NCBI RefSeq assembly: GCF_014230315.1
Contig: NZ_JACLAW010000012.1
Span: 62,001 to 126,000 of the forward strand
Direction of reading: 5' to 3'
Origin: Novosphingobium flavum
Lineage (GTDB): Bacteria > Pseudomonadota > Alphaproteobacteria > Sphingomonadales > Sphingomonadaceae
DNA: 64,000 nt
The stretch's first letter is position 1. The number at the start of each line of letters is the position of its first letter. The notes below the pieces were generated by a model that was given only the letters and a program-made list of their open reading frames with translations, was not told the origin of the DNA and made no database searches. Shown in pieces: positions 49,919-58,025 of the stretch. Position numbers and translations under genes: made by a program.

Positions 49919-50838
49919 TGCAGGGTCCGGGTCGCACCGATACCGTGCTTGTGATTGATGATGAGCCCGATACCCTGCGGATGCTGACCGCGGTGCTGGA
50001 AGCCGCGGAAATCTCGGTTCTGGTCGCCACGTCAGGTCAGGGCGCGCTTGATCTGCTTGGTCACATCATCCCCGACCTGATCCTGATCGACGCGGTCATG
50101 CCCGGGCTCGACGGGTTCGAGACCACGGTGCGGATCAAGGCCAACCCGGCCTGGGCCGGGGTGCCGGTGATCTTCATGACCGGGCTGACCGAGAGCGAGC
50201 ACGTGGTCGAGGCTTTCGAGGTCGGCGGGACCGACTATGTGCGCAAGCCGGTCAACCATTCCGAACTGCTCGCCCGCCTGCGCGTTCACATGGCGCAGGG
50301 CCGGGCGATGCATGCCAGCGTCGCCTCGCTCGATGCCACCGGCCGCCAGATGGTCGCCACCGACCGCAACGGCAACCTTCTGTGGTGTACCCCGGGCGCC
50401 GAACAGGTGATCGATCGGGTCGCGGGCGGCTGGAACCGTGCGGCCGGCGCTCTGCCGGCAGCCTTGCGCGATCCTGTCGGCAATCTCCTCGCCCGGCCGG
50501 ACCTGTCCGGCGCCACGACCCGCATCGACCTGCGCGGCGCGGGCTCGCTCGAACTGGTGGTCGTGGCGCAATACCGCGAGAACGAGGTGCTGATCCGCCT
50601 CAACGAGCTTAACCCCGAGCGGGACGTCCTGCGCCTCGGCGAACGGCTCGGCCTGACCCAGCGCGAGTCCGAGGTCCTGCTCTGGGTGAGCTATGGCAAG
50701 GCCAGCAGCGACATTTCGCTGGTGCTCGAGATATCCCCGCGCACTGTGCAGAAACACCTTGAGCGGATCTACGAGAAGCTGGGCGTCGAGACCCGCTCCG
50801 CCGCCGCCGCCATCGCGATCCGCGCCATCGGGCAGTAA
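49918..50838 (+). CDS. Response regulator, REC-linker-LuxR helix-turn-helix
   Basis: 306 aa. Receiver domain at 1-125 (VLVIDDEPDTLRML, phospho-Asp in LILIDAVMPGLDGF, switch KPVNHSELL), a middle segment of about 100 aa that resembles a PAS-like fold (ATDRNGNLLWCTPGAEQVID), and a LuxR/NarL HTH (LTQRESEVLLWVSYGKASSDIS, SPRTVQKHLERIYEKLGV). Acts as the output of the preceding kinase. The neighbouring amine/amino-acid oxidation genes on both sides are candidate targets (inference). Confidence 0.9.
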   Translation: MQGPGRTDTVLVIDDEPDTLRMLTAVLEAAEISVLVATSGQGALDLLGHIIPDLILIDAVMPGLDGFETTVRIKANPAWAGVPVIFMTGLTESEHVVEAFEVGGTDYVRKPVNHSELLARLRVHMAQGRAMHASVASLDATGRQMVATDRNGNLLWCTPGAEQVIDRVAGGWNRAAGALPAALRDPVGNLLARPDLSGATTRIDLRGAGSLELVVVAQYRENEVLIRLNELNPERDVLRLGERLGLTQRESEVLLWVSYGKASSDISLVLEISPRTVQKHLERIYEKLGVETRSAAAAIAIRAIGQ

Positions 50839-50846
50839 GCAGCGGG

Positions 50847-50883
50847 AAGCCGGAGCCGGCGGGCCTCGCCCCGGCTCCGGCTT
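50847..50883. terminator. Bidirectional terminator
   Basis: A perfect 13-bp stem (AAGCCGGAGCCGG and its complement) with an 11-base loop between two convergent genes. No long T run. Confidence 0.65.
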
Positions 50884-50893
50884 CGGCTTCGGC

Positions 50894-51406
50894 TCACTCC
50901 TTCTTGGCGGCGATCGCCTCGATCTCGATCAGGAAGTTCGGGCCGACCAGGTTGGCCACCTGAAAGGCGGAGCGCGCAGTGGTCGAGGGGTTCTCGGCCG
51001 TGCCGAAGAACTGCTTGAAGCCCTCGTTCACCCCGGCGAAGTCGATCTTGCCCAGCTTGGGATCGGCGGCGATGAACAGGGTCATCTTGACCACGTCGCC
51101 CATGGCATAGCCGCGCCCCTCGAGGATCTTCTTGATCTTGCCGAGCACGCTGATCGTCTGGACCTTGGAATCGCCATAGTCGTCGATCGACTTGATCTCG
51201 CTCATCGGCTTGGCCGGATCGATCGGCGAGGGGAGCTGGCCCGAAACGAAGATCATGTCGGTGCCGGCCTTCACATCGGCGGCATCGAGGATGAAGGCGG
51301 CGGGGTTGGACTTGATCTTGGTCACCTGCGCCTGCGCGAGAGCGGGCAGGGCCAGCGCGGCGAGCCCGGCGCCAAGGGTCAGGGCAAACTTTTTCACGGG
51401 CACCAT
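50894..51406 (-). CDS. Exported RidA-family (YjgF/YER057c/UK114) protein 1
   Basis: 170 aa. Unlike ordinary cytosolic RidA it has a signal peptide (MVPVKKFALTLGAGLAALAL, cleavage near AQA at 26). The RidA core follows: MIFVSGQLP, QTISVLGKIKKILEGRGYAMGDVVKMTLFI cut into the usual beta-alpha pattern, and the C-terminal TARSAFQVANL with Arg145, the position that binds the substrate carboxylate in active RidA, plus IEIEAIA with the conserved Glu. It should hydrolyse enamines/imines to ketones and ammonia. GAGGG upstream supports this start. Divergent from TonB receptor 3; a second exported paralogue lies after that receptor. Confidence 0.88.
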   Translation of the reverse strand: MVPVKKFALTLGAGLAALALPALAQAQVTKIKSNPAAFILDAADVKAGTDMIFVSGQLPSPIDPAKPMSEIKSIDDYGDSKVQTISVLGKIKKILEGRGYAMGDVVKMTLFIAADPKLGKIDFAGVNEGFKQFFGTAENPSTTARSAFQVANLVGPNFLIEIEAIAAKKE

Positions 51407-51741
51407 CGGTCTATTCCCTCGGTCTGGGAGGGCGACGGATTTCTCCGGAAAATCCGGCATTCCCGCGCCCCCACGGTTAGCCTCCAAAGCCTAGGGCAAG
51501 CGCCCGCCAGACTGATACGCAGATCGGCGTATGGCTCGAAAAGGCCCGATAAGGTCGATTGCAAGGGTCAGGAGCGAGTCCGGAAAAAGAGAAGATTTTC
51601 CGGCCCGGTCCGAGAAGTTGAGGCAACGAAAACACCGGGCAGCAGCGGACGTCGTCGGAATGAGCCGGGGCGACGCGGCAAAGCCCGAAGATCAGGGTAG
51701 GCAAGCTGAAAGGCGCGAAAACATAGGGGGGTTACACCTAT
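51407..51741. promoter_or_regulatory. Divergent region between exported RidA 1 and TonB receptor 3
   Basis: About 335 bases without a gene. An 8-bp inverted repeat CCGGAAAA-N8-TTTTCCGG lies at 51580-51603, and the same CCGGAAAA octamer recurs at 51445-51452 near the RidA side. These are candidate sites for a shared regulator. No promoter hexamers are assigned. AGGGGGG lies before the receptor ATG. Confidence 0.5.
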
Positions 51742-54375
51742 ATGTCGCGTTTCTCCAGGATTCACGCCGCAGCACTGGCCGCTACGAGCGCAATCGCGCT
51801 GACCGGCTTCGCGTCCGTCGCTCACGCCCAGGCGGTCGAAGCGGCGGCTGACGCCCCGGCCGAAGCTGCCGGCTCGGAAATCATCGTCACCGGCACCCGC
51901 GCCTCGGGCCAGCAGGCAGCCAATTCCGCCGCACCCGTTCAGGTGCTGTCGCAGGATGCGCTGACTCACGTCGCCCAGCCGAACCTCAACCAGGCCCTGA
52001 CCCAGCTGGTCCCCTCGTTCCAGGCCCAGACCCAAGGCACCGACATGGCGAGCTTCTCGCTCTCGGCCCGTCTGCGCGGCCTTTCGCCCAACCACACCCT
52101 CGTCATGGTCAACGGCAAGCGCCGCCACGCCAACTCGATCCTCCAGGTCATCAACGGAGCCTTCGGCGGTTCGGCCGCACCGAGCATCGACCTGATCCCG
52201 CCGGACATCGTCAAGCGCATTGAAGTGCTGCAGGACGGTGCCGCGGCGCAATACGGTTCGGACGCCATCGCTGGCGTCATCAACATCATTCTCAAGTCCG
52301 ACACCGAAGGCGGCGCGATCAAGCTCAACGCCGGCCAATACTACGACGGCGAAGGCCGCACCTACAGCGTCAGCGGCAATTTCGGCATGAAGGTGGGTGA
52401 AAGCGGCTATCTCGATTTCTCGCTGTTCCATCGGCGCAACGAAGTCACCACGATCGGCGATGGCCAGCTTTCGGTCGTCAACTATAACGGCACCCCAGTT
52501 ACGGTCACCGGCGCCAATGCCGCGCTCCAGCCCTACTACACGGCGCTTGCCAATAACGGCGGCACAGCCAACATCAATGGCGGCCAGCCCGCTTCGCAGC
52601 TGACTCTCGGCTTCTACAACGCCGGTTATGATTTCGGCGATGTCCAGTTCTACTCCTTCGGTGACGTTTCGTACCGCCACGGCGATGCTCTGCAGGGATA
52701 CCGGACGCCCAATCGCGTCTGCGCAACCAGCAGCAGCACGAACCCGATTGTTCCGACCTCATGCTACGCCGACACCTACATCTACGGCATGGTCCCGCAC
52801 ATCGAGGTCAACCAGAACGAGTTCTCGCTGACCAACGGCTTCAAGGGCACCGCCGGCGGCTGGGACTGGGATCTGGCTGGTTCCTACTCGGAAGACGTGG
52901 CAAAGATCTACACCACCCATTCGGCCAACGTTTCGCTGTTCCAGGCGACCGGCCAGACGCCCAGCTACTTCTACGACGGCATGTTCAAGTTCACCCAGTT
53001 CGTCGGCACGCTCGACCTGCGCAAGCAGTTCGAACTTGGCATGGCTGAACCGCTGACCTTCGCTGCAGGCGGTGAAATCCGCCGCGAAACCTACACGATC
53101 GGCGCTGGTGACGCGATGAGCCTCTACAAGGAAGGCGGCCAGTCCTTCCCAGGCTATGCCCAGAGCGACGCGGGAACCACCCGCCGCACGGCCAAGGCGA
53201 TCTATGTCGATTTCGCCGCCAAGCCCGTGGAAGGGTGGTCGGTCGATCTGGCCGGACGCTACGAGCACTACAGCGATTTCGGCGATACCGCGATCGGCAA
53301 GCTGACCACGCGTTATGACTTCAGCCCGGCCTTCGCGCTGCGCGCCACCGTTTCGACCGGCTTTCGCGCCCCATCGCTGCAGGAAGGCAGCTATTCGGCC
53401 ACCAACGTCGGCCCGACCAGCGCCACCCTGCAGCTCGCGCCGGGTTCTGCGGGCGCACTCAAGGCCGGGTTCTCCTCGCTCAAGCCGGAAAAGTCGCTCA
53501 ACCTCTCGGCCGGCGTTGTGCTGCGCCCGATCCCGCGCCTGACAGTCACCCTCGACGGCTACTACATCAAGATCCGCGACCGGATCGTCTCGTCGGGCAC
53601 GATCACCGGCCAGACCTATGTCTCGCTGACCGCTGCGCCGAAGCAGAACACCGCGATCATCAACGGCCAGAGCGCCTATGATCTGGTTCAGGCGGTGATT
53701 GCGGCGAGCGGCAAGTCGATCGATCCGACCGTGGTCCAGTACGGTTCGCTTTCGATCCAGACCTACACCAACGGCATCGACACCGAGACCACCGGCCTCG
53801 AACTCGCCGCCCGCTATCCGGTTGATCTGTCCTTCGGCTCGCTCGATCTCTCGCTTGGCGCGAACTACAACACGACCAAGGTTATCGCCAACCGGCTTGG
53901 CTCGCTGTTCAACGCTTCGGCACGTCAGACCATCGAATCGGCCAGCCCGAAGACGAAGGTCAATGTCGGCGCCCTGTTCAAGAGCGGCAAGTTCACCGCC
54001 AACCTGCGCGCCAACTACTACAGCAAGACCATCAGCTACGTTCAGCCCAACGGCGCCTACACCGGGCCCAAGGACATCGAGAACACCTGGGATATCGCAG
54101 AGGTCAAGCCGGCAGCGATCTTCGATATCGAACTGGGCTATGACGTGACCTCGTTCATGAACCTGGCGATCGGTGCCAATAACCTGTTCAACAAGAAGCC
54201 CGAAGTGCCTGGATTGGTGTCCGACTACACAACTGGCACCAACGCTACCACCAAGTACGTCAACGGCGCCTCGCCTTACATCAACGGCCAAGGCACACTG
54301 AACGCGCCCTATACCTTCGGCCCCTATGGTTCGAACGGCGGTTACTACTACGCCCGCGCGACCTTCAAGTTCTGA
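51742..54375 (+). CDS. TonB-dependent outer-membrane receptor 3
   Basis: 877 aa. Signal peptide ending SVAHAQA, TonB-box-like SEIIVTGTRASGQ, plug (SARLRGLSPNHTLVMVNGKRRH, IDLIPPDIVKRIEVLQDGAAAQYGSDAIAGVINIILK) and barrel ending YYYARATFKF. The SARLRGLSPNHTLVMVNGKRRH/QDGAAAQYGSDAIAG type is common in sphingomonads and Caulobacter. Flanked by two exported RidA genes and followed by the cytochrome/amine oxidase cluster, so it probably brings the amine substrate into the periplasm (inference). A strong terminator follows. Confidence 0.92.
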   Translation: MSRFSRIHAAALAATSAIALTGFASVAHAQAVEAAADAPAEAAGSEIIVTGTRASGQQAANSAAPVQVLSQDALTHVAQPNLNQALTQLVPSFQAQTQGTDMASFSLSARLRGLSPNHTLVMVNGKRRHANSILQVINGAFGGSAAPSIDLIPPDIVKRIEVLQDGAAAQYGSDAIAGVINIILKSDTEGGAIKLNAGQYYDGEGRTYSVSGNFGMKVGESGYLDFSLFHRRNEVTTIGDGQLSVVNYNGTPVTVTGANAALQPYYTALANNGGTANINGGQPASQLTLGFYNAGYDFGDVQFYSFGDVSYRHGDALQGYRTPNRVCATSSSTNPIVPTSCYADTYIYGMVPHIEVNQNEFSLTNGFKGTAGGWDWDLAGSYSEDVAKIYTTHSANVSLFQATGQTPSYFYDGMFKFTQFVGTLDLRKQFELGMAEPLTFAAGGEIRRETYTIGAGDAMSLYKEGGQSFPGYAQSDAGTTRRTAKAIYVDFAAKPVEGWSVDLAGRYEHYSDFGDTAIGKLTTRYDFSPAFALRATVSTGFRAPSLQEGSYSATNVGPTSATLQLAPGSAGALKAGFSSLKPEKSLNLSAGVVLRPIPRLTVTLDGYYIKIRDRIVSSGTITGQTYVSLTAAPKQNTAIINGQSAYDLVQAVIAASGKSIDPTVVQYGSLSIQTYTNGIDTETTGLELAARYPVDLSFGSLDLSLGANYNTTKVIANRLGSLFNASARQTIESASPKTKVNVGALFKSGKFTANLRANYYSKTISYVQPNGAYTGPKDIENTWDIAEVKPAAIFDIELGYDVTSFMNLAIGANNLFNKKPEVPGLVSDYTTGTNATTKYVNGASPYINGQGTLNAPYTFGPYGSNGGYYYARATFKF

Positions 54376-54384
54376 TCCAGCGCG

Positions 54385-54413
54385 AAGGGGCGGCCTTACG
54401 GGCCGCCCCTTTT
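54385..54413 (+). terminator. Rho-independent terminator of TonB receptor 3
   Basis: A perfect 11-bp stem (AAGGGGCGGCC/GGCCGCCCCTT) with loop TTACG running into TTTT, ten bases after the stop. Downstream RidA and cytochrome genes therefore need read-through or their own promoter. Confidence 0.85.
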
Positions 54414-54451
54414 CACTTCCCCAGACCACATATCCGGAGAGGTTCCCTCCC

Positions 54452-54955
54452 ATGAAGCACGTCCTCGCCACCACGCTGGCCCTCGCCGCCGCGCTCGCTG
54501 CCGGCACCGTCTCCGCCAAGACCGCCCCGGCCCCCAAGCCCATGGTCGAGCGCACCGGCGCGCCCACCGGCGTCATCGCCAGCACCGCGCTGGTCCCGGT
54601 CGGGGCCAAGATCCTCTATCTCTCGGGCTCCACGGCCTCGCCGGTCGATCCGGCCAAGCCTGACGAGTTCGGCGATACGGCCACCCAGACCAAGTCGATC
54701 CTGACCAAGATGAAGGCTTCGCTTGAAGCCATGGGCTGGTCGATGGGCGACATCGTCAAGATGAACGTCTTCCTCGTCGGCACGCCCGAAACCGGCGGCA
54801 AGATGGACGCGGCGGGCATGAACGGCGTGTTCAAGACCTTCTTCGGCACGCCCGAGCAGCCGGGCAAGCCGACCCGCTCCACGGTCCAGGTGGCCGCGCT
54901 CGGCCGTCCGACCACGCTCGTCGAGATCGAGGCGATCGCCGCCAAGGCGCCCTGA
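54452..54955 (+). CDS. Exported RidA-family protein 2
   Basis: 167 aa with a signal peptide (MKHVLATTLALAAALAAGTV, cleavage near VSA). RidA core: ILYLSGSTASP, QTKSILTKMKASLEAMGW, DIVKMNVFLVG, and TRSTVQVAAL with the key Arg142, then VEIEAIAAK. It resembles the divergent copy 1 in having a long N-terminal part before the core and in keeping the active-site Arg. GGAGAGG sits upstream. It precedes a cytochrome c and a Tat-type flavin amine oxidase, whose imine product it could hydrolyse in the periplasm (inference). Confidence 0.88.
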   Translation: MKHVLATTLALAAALAAGTVSAKTAPAPKPMVERTGAPTGVIASTALVPVGAKILYLSGSTASPVDPAKPDEFGDTATQTKSILTKMKASLEAMGWSMGDIVKMNVFLVGTPETGGKMDAAGMNGVFKTFFGTPEQPGKPTRSTVQVAALGRPTTLVEIEAIAAKAP

Positions 54956-55032
54956 TCAATCGCGCGGCTGCGGGGGCGGGCCTTCGGGTCGCACCAGCCT
55001 CGTCCCCGCAGCGGCGCCGCCAAGGACCCGGA

Positions 55033-55476
55033 ATGACCACCAGCAAAGCCGCCCGCGCCGTCCTTCTCGCTGCTGCCCTTGCCATGGCGGCAGGCGGCAC
55101 GCTCAAGGCGCAGGACACCGCGGGCAACAAGAGCGCGGTCCAGGTCTCGCCCGAGGGGCAGGAAGTTTACGAGCAGATCTGCCAGGCCTGCCACATGGCC
55201 GATGCCAAGGGCGGCGGCGGGGCCGGGGCGGTGATCCCGGCACTGGCCGGCAATCCAAAGCTGGCCGACAAGGACTATCCGATCACCCTGCTGCTCAAGG
55301 GCCGGGGCGGAATGCCGTGGATGACCGACATCCTCACGCCCGAGCAGATGGCCGCCGTGGTCAACTACGTGCGCGGCCACTTCAATTCCTATCCCGGCGT
55401 CGTGACTGCGGCCGACGTCAAGCGCGTCGCCACCGGCCCGGCCCCGGTGAGGGACTGCGACACCTGCGGCAAATGA
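55033..55476 (+). CDS. Exported c-type cytochrome, partner of flavin amine oxidase 2
   Basis: 147 aa with a signal peptide (AARAVLLAAALAMAAGGTL) and one heme site CQACH at residues 50-54; GRGGMPWM carries the likely axial Met. The spacing of ALAGNPKLADKDYP and VVNYVRGHF matches the cytochrome beside amine oxidase 1 (ALAGNKKLAASGYP, VVNYVRTSF), so the two are paralogues. Odd: it ends in DCDTCGK, a CxxC pair without the His needed for heme. AAGGA six bases before the ATG. Confidence 0.87.
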   Translation: MTTSKAARAVLLAAALAMAAGGTLKAQDTAGNKSAVQVSPEGQEVYEQICQACHMADAKGGGGAGAVIPALAGNPKLADKDYPITLLLKGRGGMPWMTDILTPEQMAAVVNYVRGHFNSYPGVVTAADVKRVATGPAPVRDCDTCGK

Positions 55477-55522
55477 GCCGCGCGCCTGCCCATGCGGCGG
55501 GGCATTTTCAGGGGGACCATTG

Positions 55523-57115
55523 ATGCACAGCGACCTGTCCGCACCGAGCCGCCGCGACCTGCTCACCATGATCGGCAAGGCCGGGGGCGGCCTCGCCATG
55601 TATCAGGCGATGACCGCGCTCGGCCATGCCGCCGAGACCCAGTTCACCGGCCCGCCGCAACTCTCGGGCGCCAAGCCGGGCGCGAGTGTGCTGGTGCTCG
55701 GCGCGGGCCTTGCCGGCATGCTCGCCGCCTACGAGCTGACCAAGGCCGGCTACAAGGTGCAGGTGCTGGAATATCAGGACCGCCCCGGCGGGCGGAACTA
55801 TTCGGTGCGTGGCGGCGACAAGATCGTGGAAGTCGGCGGCGCGACCCAGACCGTCGGCTATGCCCCCGGCAACTACCTCAATCCGGGGCCGTGGCGCATC
55901 CCGCACCATCACCGCACCCTGCTGCACTATGCCAAGGCCTTCGGTGTCGAGCTGGAACCGTTCATCCAGATGAACCACAACGCCTTCGTCCACCGCAAGG
56001 GCGCCTTCGGTGGGAAGCCGCAGCGCTACAAGGAACTGGCGACCGACTTCAAGGGCCACGTCTCCGAACTGCTGGCCAAGTCGCTCAATGCCGGCGCGCT
56101 CGACAGCGCGGTCTCCAAGGAGGACAAGGAGCGCCTGGTCGAGGCGATGCGCGACTGGGGCGTGCTCGACGGCAACCTCGCCTATACCGGAGATCTCCAC
56201 GTCGCCGCGCAGCGCGGATATGACAAGGCGCCCGGCGGCGGCGTTGGCGGCGCGCCCACGCCCTCGAAGATCAACGGGCTCTCGTCGGTGCTGGACAGCA
56301 ATGTCTGGACCCAGATGGGCTTCTTCTTCAGCTACGTGATGCAGACCACCATGTTCGAGCCCAAGGGCGGCATGGACATGATCGGCAAGGGTTTCTACCG
56401 GCAGGTCGCCAAGCTCGTGCGCCTGAACACCAAGGTTGCGAAGATCGCGCAAGACGAACGCGGGGTGACGGTCGACTGGACCGACACGAAGACCGGACAG
56501 GCCGGTCAGTCGAAGGCGGACTGGATGGTCTGCACCATTCCCGCCACGATCCTCAGCCAGATGGACCTGCAGGTTTCCGACGCGAAAAAGGCCGCGCTGA
56601 AAGCGCTGCCCTATTCCAACTCGGTCAAGATCGGGCTCGAGATGAAGAGCCGGTTCTGGGAAGAAAACTACTCGATTTACGGCGGCCATTCCTTCACCGA
56701 TCAGGCGATCGGGCTGCTGTCCTATCCCAATTTCGATTTCTTCAAGGATCGCCCGGCGGTCCTGCTCGGCGCCTTCGCGGGCGGGGCGGGCGGCTACCAG
56801 CTGGCGGGCATGACCCCCGAGCAGCGCATCCAGACCGCGCTGGCGCAGGGCGAGGTGTTCCACCCGGCCGAATACCGCGCCCAGTTCCTCAATGGCGCCT
56901 CGGTTGCCTGGAGCCGGATCCCGTGGATCATGGGCTGCTGCGCCACCTGGAGCGAGGACAGCCGCGCCCGGCACTACCAGGATCTGGTGTCGCTCGACGG
57001 CCGGATCGTGCTTGCTGGCGAACATGCCTCATACTACGGATGCTGGATGGAAGGCGCGCTGCTCTCGTCGCTCGATGCGATCAAGCGCCTTCATGCAAGG
57101 GCAATGTCCTCATAG
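55523..57115 (+). CDS. Tat-exported flavin monoamine oxidase/dehydrogenase 2
   Basis: 530 aa, exactly the length of the paralogue at 13.3 kb. The Tat leader has SRRDLLTMIGKAGGGLAMYQ. FAD fold: VLVLGAGLAGMLAAYELTKAG, VQVLEYQDRPGGR, conserved EVGGATQTVGYAPGNYLNPG and WRIPHHH in the substrate-domain entry, and the C-terminal GRIVLAGEHASYYGCWMEGA. Related enzymes (NicA2, pseudooxynicotine amine oxidase, MAO) oxidise amines to imines. Lies between two cytochrome c genes and after an exported RidA gene. GGGGGACC precedes the ATG; a TTG one codon upstream is less likely. Substrate unknown. Confidence 0.87.
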   Translation: MHSDLSAPSRRDLLTMIGKAGGGLAMYQAMTALGHAAETQFTGPPQLSGAKPGASVLVLGAGLAGMLAAYELTKAGYKVQVLEYQDRPGGRNYSVRGGDKIVEVGGATQTVGYAPGNYLNPGPWRIPHHHRTLLHYAKAFGVELEPFIQMNHNAFVHRKGAFGGKPQRYKELATDFKGHVSELLAKSLNAGALDSAVSKEDKERLVEAMRDWGVLDGNLAYTGDLHVAAQRGYDKAPGGGVGGAPTPSKINGLSSVLDSNVWTQMGFFFSYVMQTTMFEPKGGMDMIGKGFYRQVAKLVRLNTKVAKIAQDERGVTVDWTDTKTGQAGQSKADWMVCTIPATILSQMDLQVSDAKKAALKALPYSNSVKIGLEMKSRFWEENYSIYGGHSFTDQAIGLLSYPNFDFFKDRPAVLLGAFAGGAGGYQLAGMTPEQRIQTALAQGEVFHPAEYRAQFLNGASVAWSRIPWIMGCCATWSEDSRARHYQDLVSLDGRIVLAGEHASYYGCWMEGALLSSLDAIKRLHARAMSS

Positions 57116-57163
57116 GTACGGTGCTGCGGAACAACTCTCACTGGGCAATGGAAACCTGAACCG

Positions 57164-57541
57164 ATGAACAAACTGGCAATTTCTCTCGCCGTTGCGGGCC
57201 TGGCCTTTTCGATCTCCGCGACCGCGCAGGCAGCGGGCGACCCGGTCAAGGGCAAGGCGACTTTCGCCCAGTGCGCGGCCTGCCACAAGGTCGACAATAC
57301 CGGCAAGAGCACGATCGGTCCGAACCTCTTCAAGGTGGCCGGGCGCGTTTCGGGCACCCTGCCGGGCTTTGCCTATTCGCCGGCCATGAAGAACGCCAAG
57401 AAGACCTGGAACGATGCTGCGCTCGACGCCTATCTCACGGCGCCGATGACCAACATTCCGGGCAACAAGATGCCTTACGCCGGTCTCAAGAACCCGGCCG
57501 ATCGCGCCAACGTGATCGCCTATCTCAAGACCCTGAAGTAA
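57164..57541 (+). CDS. Class I cytochrome c (c2/c550 type)
   Basis: 125 aa with a signal peptide (MNKLAISLAVAGLAFSISATAQA). Heme site CAACH at residues 37-41, then GKSTIGPNLFKVAGRVSG, FAYSPAMKNA, and the Met region NKMPYAGLKNPADRANVIAYLKTLK, all standard for soluble cytochrome c2. It may carry electrons from the amine oxidase/cytochrome pair to a terminal oxidase. About 50 bases separate it from the amine oxidase gene. Confidence 0.9.
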   Translation: MNKLAISLAVAGLAFSISATAQAAGDPVKGKATFAQCAACHKVDNTGKSTIGPNLFKVAGRVSGTLPGFAYSPAMKNAKKTWNDAALDAYLTAPMTNIPGNKMPYAGLKNPADRANVIAYLKTLK

Positions 57542-57585
57542 GGGCGCGCCCGCGCCTTTGGCGCGAACAGGCCGAAAAAGCTAAA

Positions 57586-57612
57586 GGGCGCCGGAGTTGT
57601 CCTCCGGCGCCC
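57586..57612. terminator. Convergent terminator
   Basis: A perfect 11-bp stem (GGGCGCCGGAG/CTCCGGCGCCC) with loop TTGTC. On the minus strand it is followed by TTTAGCTTTTTC, so it mainly serves the UrcA gene, but it lies 45 bases past the cytochrome stop and may act both ways. Confidence 0.7.
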
Positions 57613-57695
57613 TCGCCTTTGCGGCCTCCCCAAACGATTATGCGCGGGAATGCGTCGGGTAGACCCCGATCAGCCGTAAAATCAGTCGGCCAGGA

Positions 57696-58025
57696 TCAGT
57701 TCGGCAGGCCCTGGGTCGCCATGCGCGCACCGCCGTTGGTGGCGGCCATCACCAGCTGGCGCACCTTGGGTGCCATGCTGGCGGCCATTTCGCGGCGGCA
57801 CTTGAAGTCGGGCGAAAGGTCGGCGCCGATCCGGTCGCCCGGGTTGCAGGTGGCGGCGATCTTCCTGGCGGCGTCGGCCTGGAACTTGGCCACGGCCTCG
57901 GGATTGGCGAAATCGACGCCGGCCGAGTTGACGTTCAGCGCAACGTTCTCACGCGGGCCGGCGAAAGCCGCCGACGAACCGGCAAGCAGGGCAACCGCGG
58001 CCAGCGCGGTGCAGATGGTCTTCAT
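57696..58025 (-). CDS. UrcA family exported protein
   Basis: 109 aa with a signal peptide (MKTICTALAAVALLAGSSAAFA). The mature part reads NVNSAGVDFANPEAVAKF ... AARKIAATCNPGD ... KCRREMAASMA, i.e. the UrcA pattern of a beta strand, a V-D-F-x-x-P-E-A helix start and two cysteines probably bridged. UrcA proteins are typical of Sphingomonadales and Caulobacterales; function is unknown. Confidence 0.75.
   Translation of the reverse strand: MKTICTALAAVALLAGSSAAFAGPRENVALNVNSAGVDFANPEAVAKFQADAARKIAATCNPGDRIGADLSPDFKCRREMAASMAPKVRQLVMAATNGGARMATQGLPN

Noticed and set aside
54967..55010. CTGCGGGG ... CCCCGCAG stem between RidA 2 and cytochrome c as a terminator.
   Set aside because: The loop is about 30 bases with no T run; weak in GC-rich DNA.
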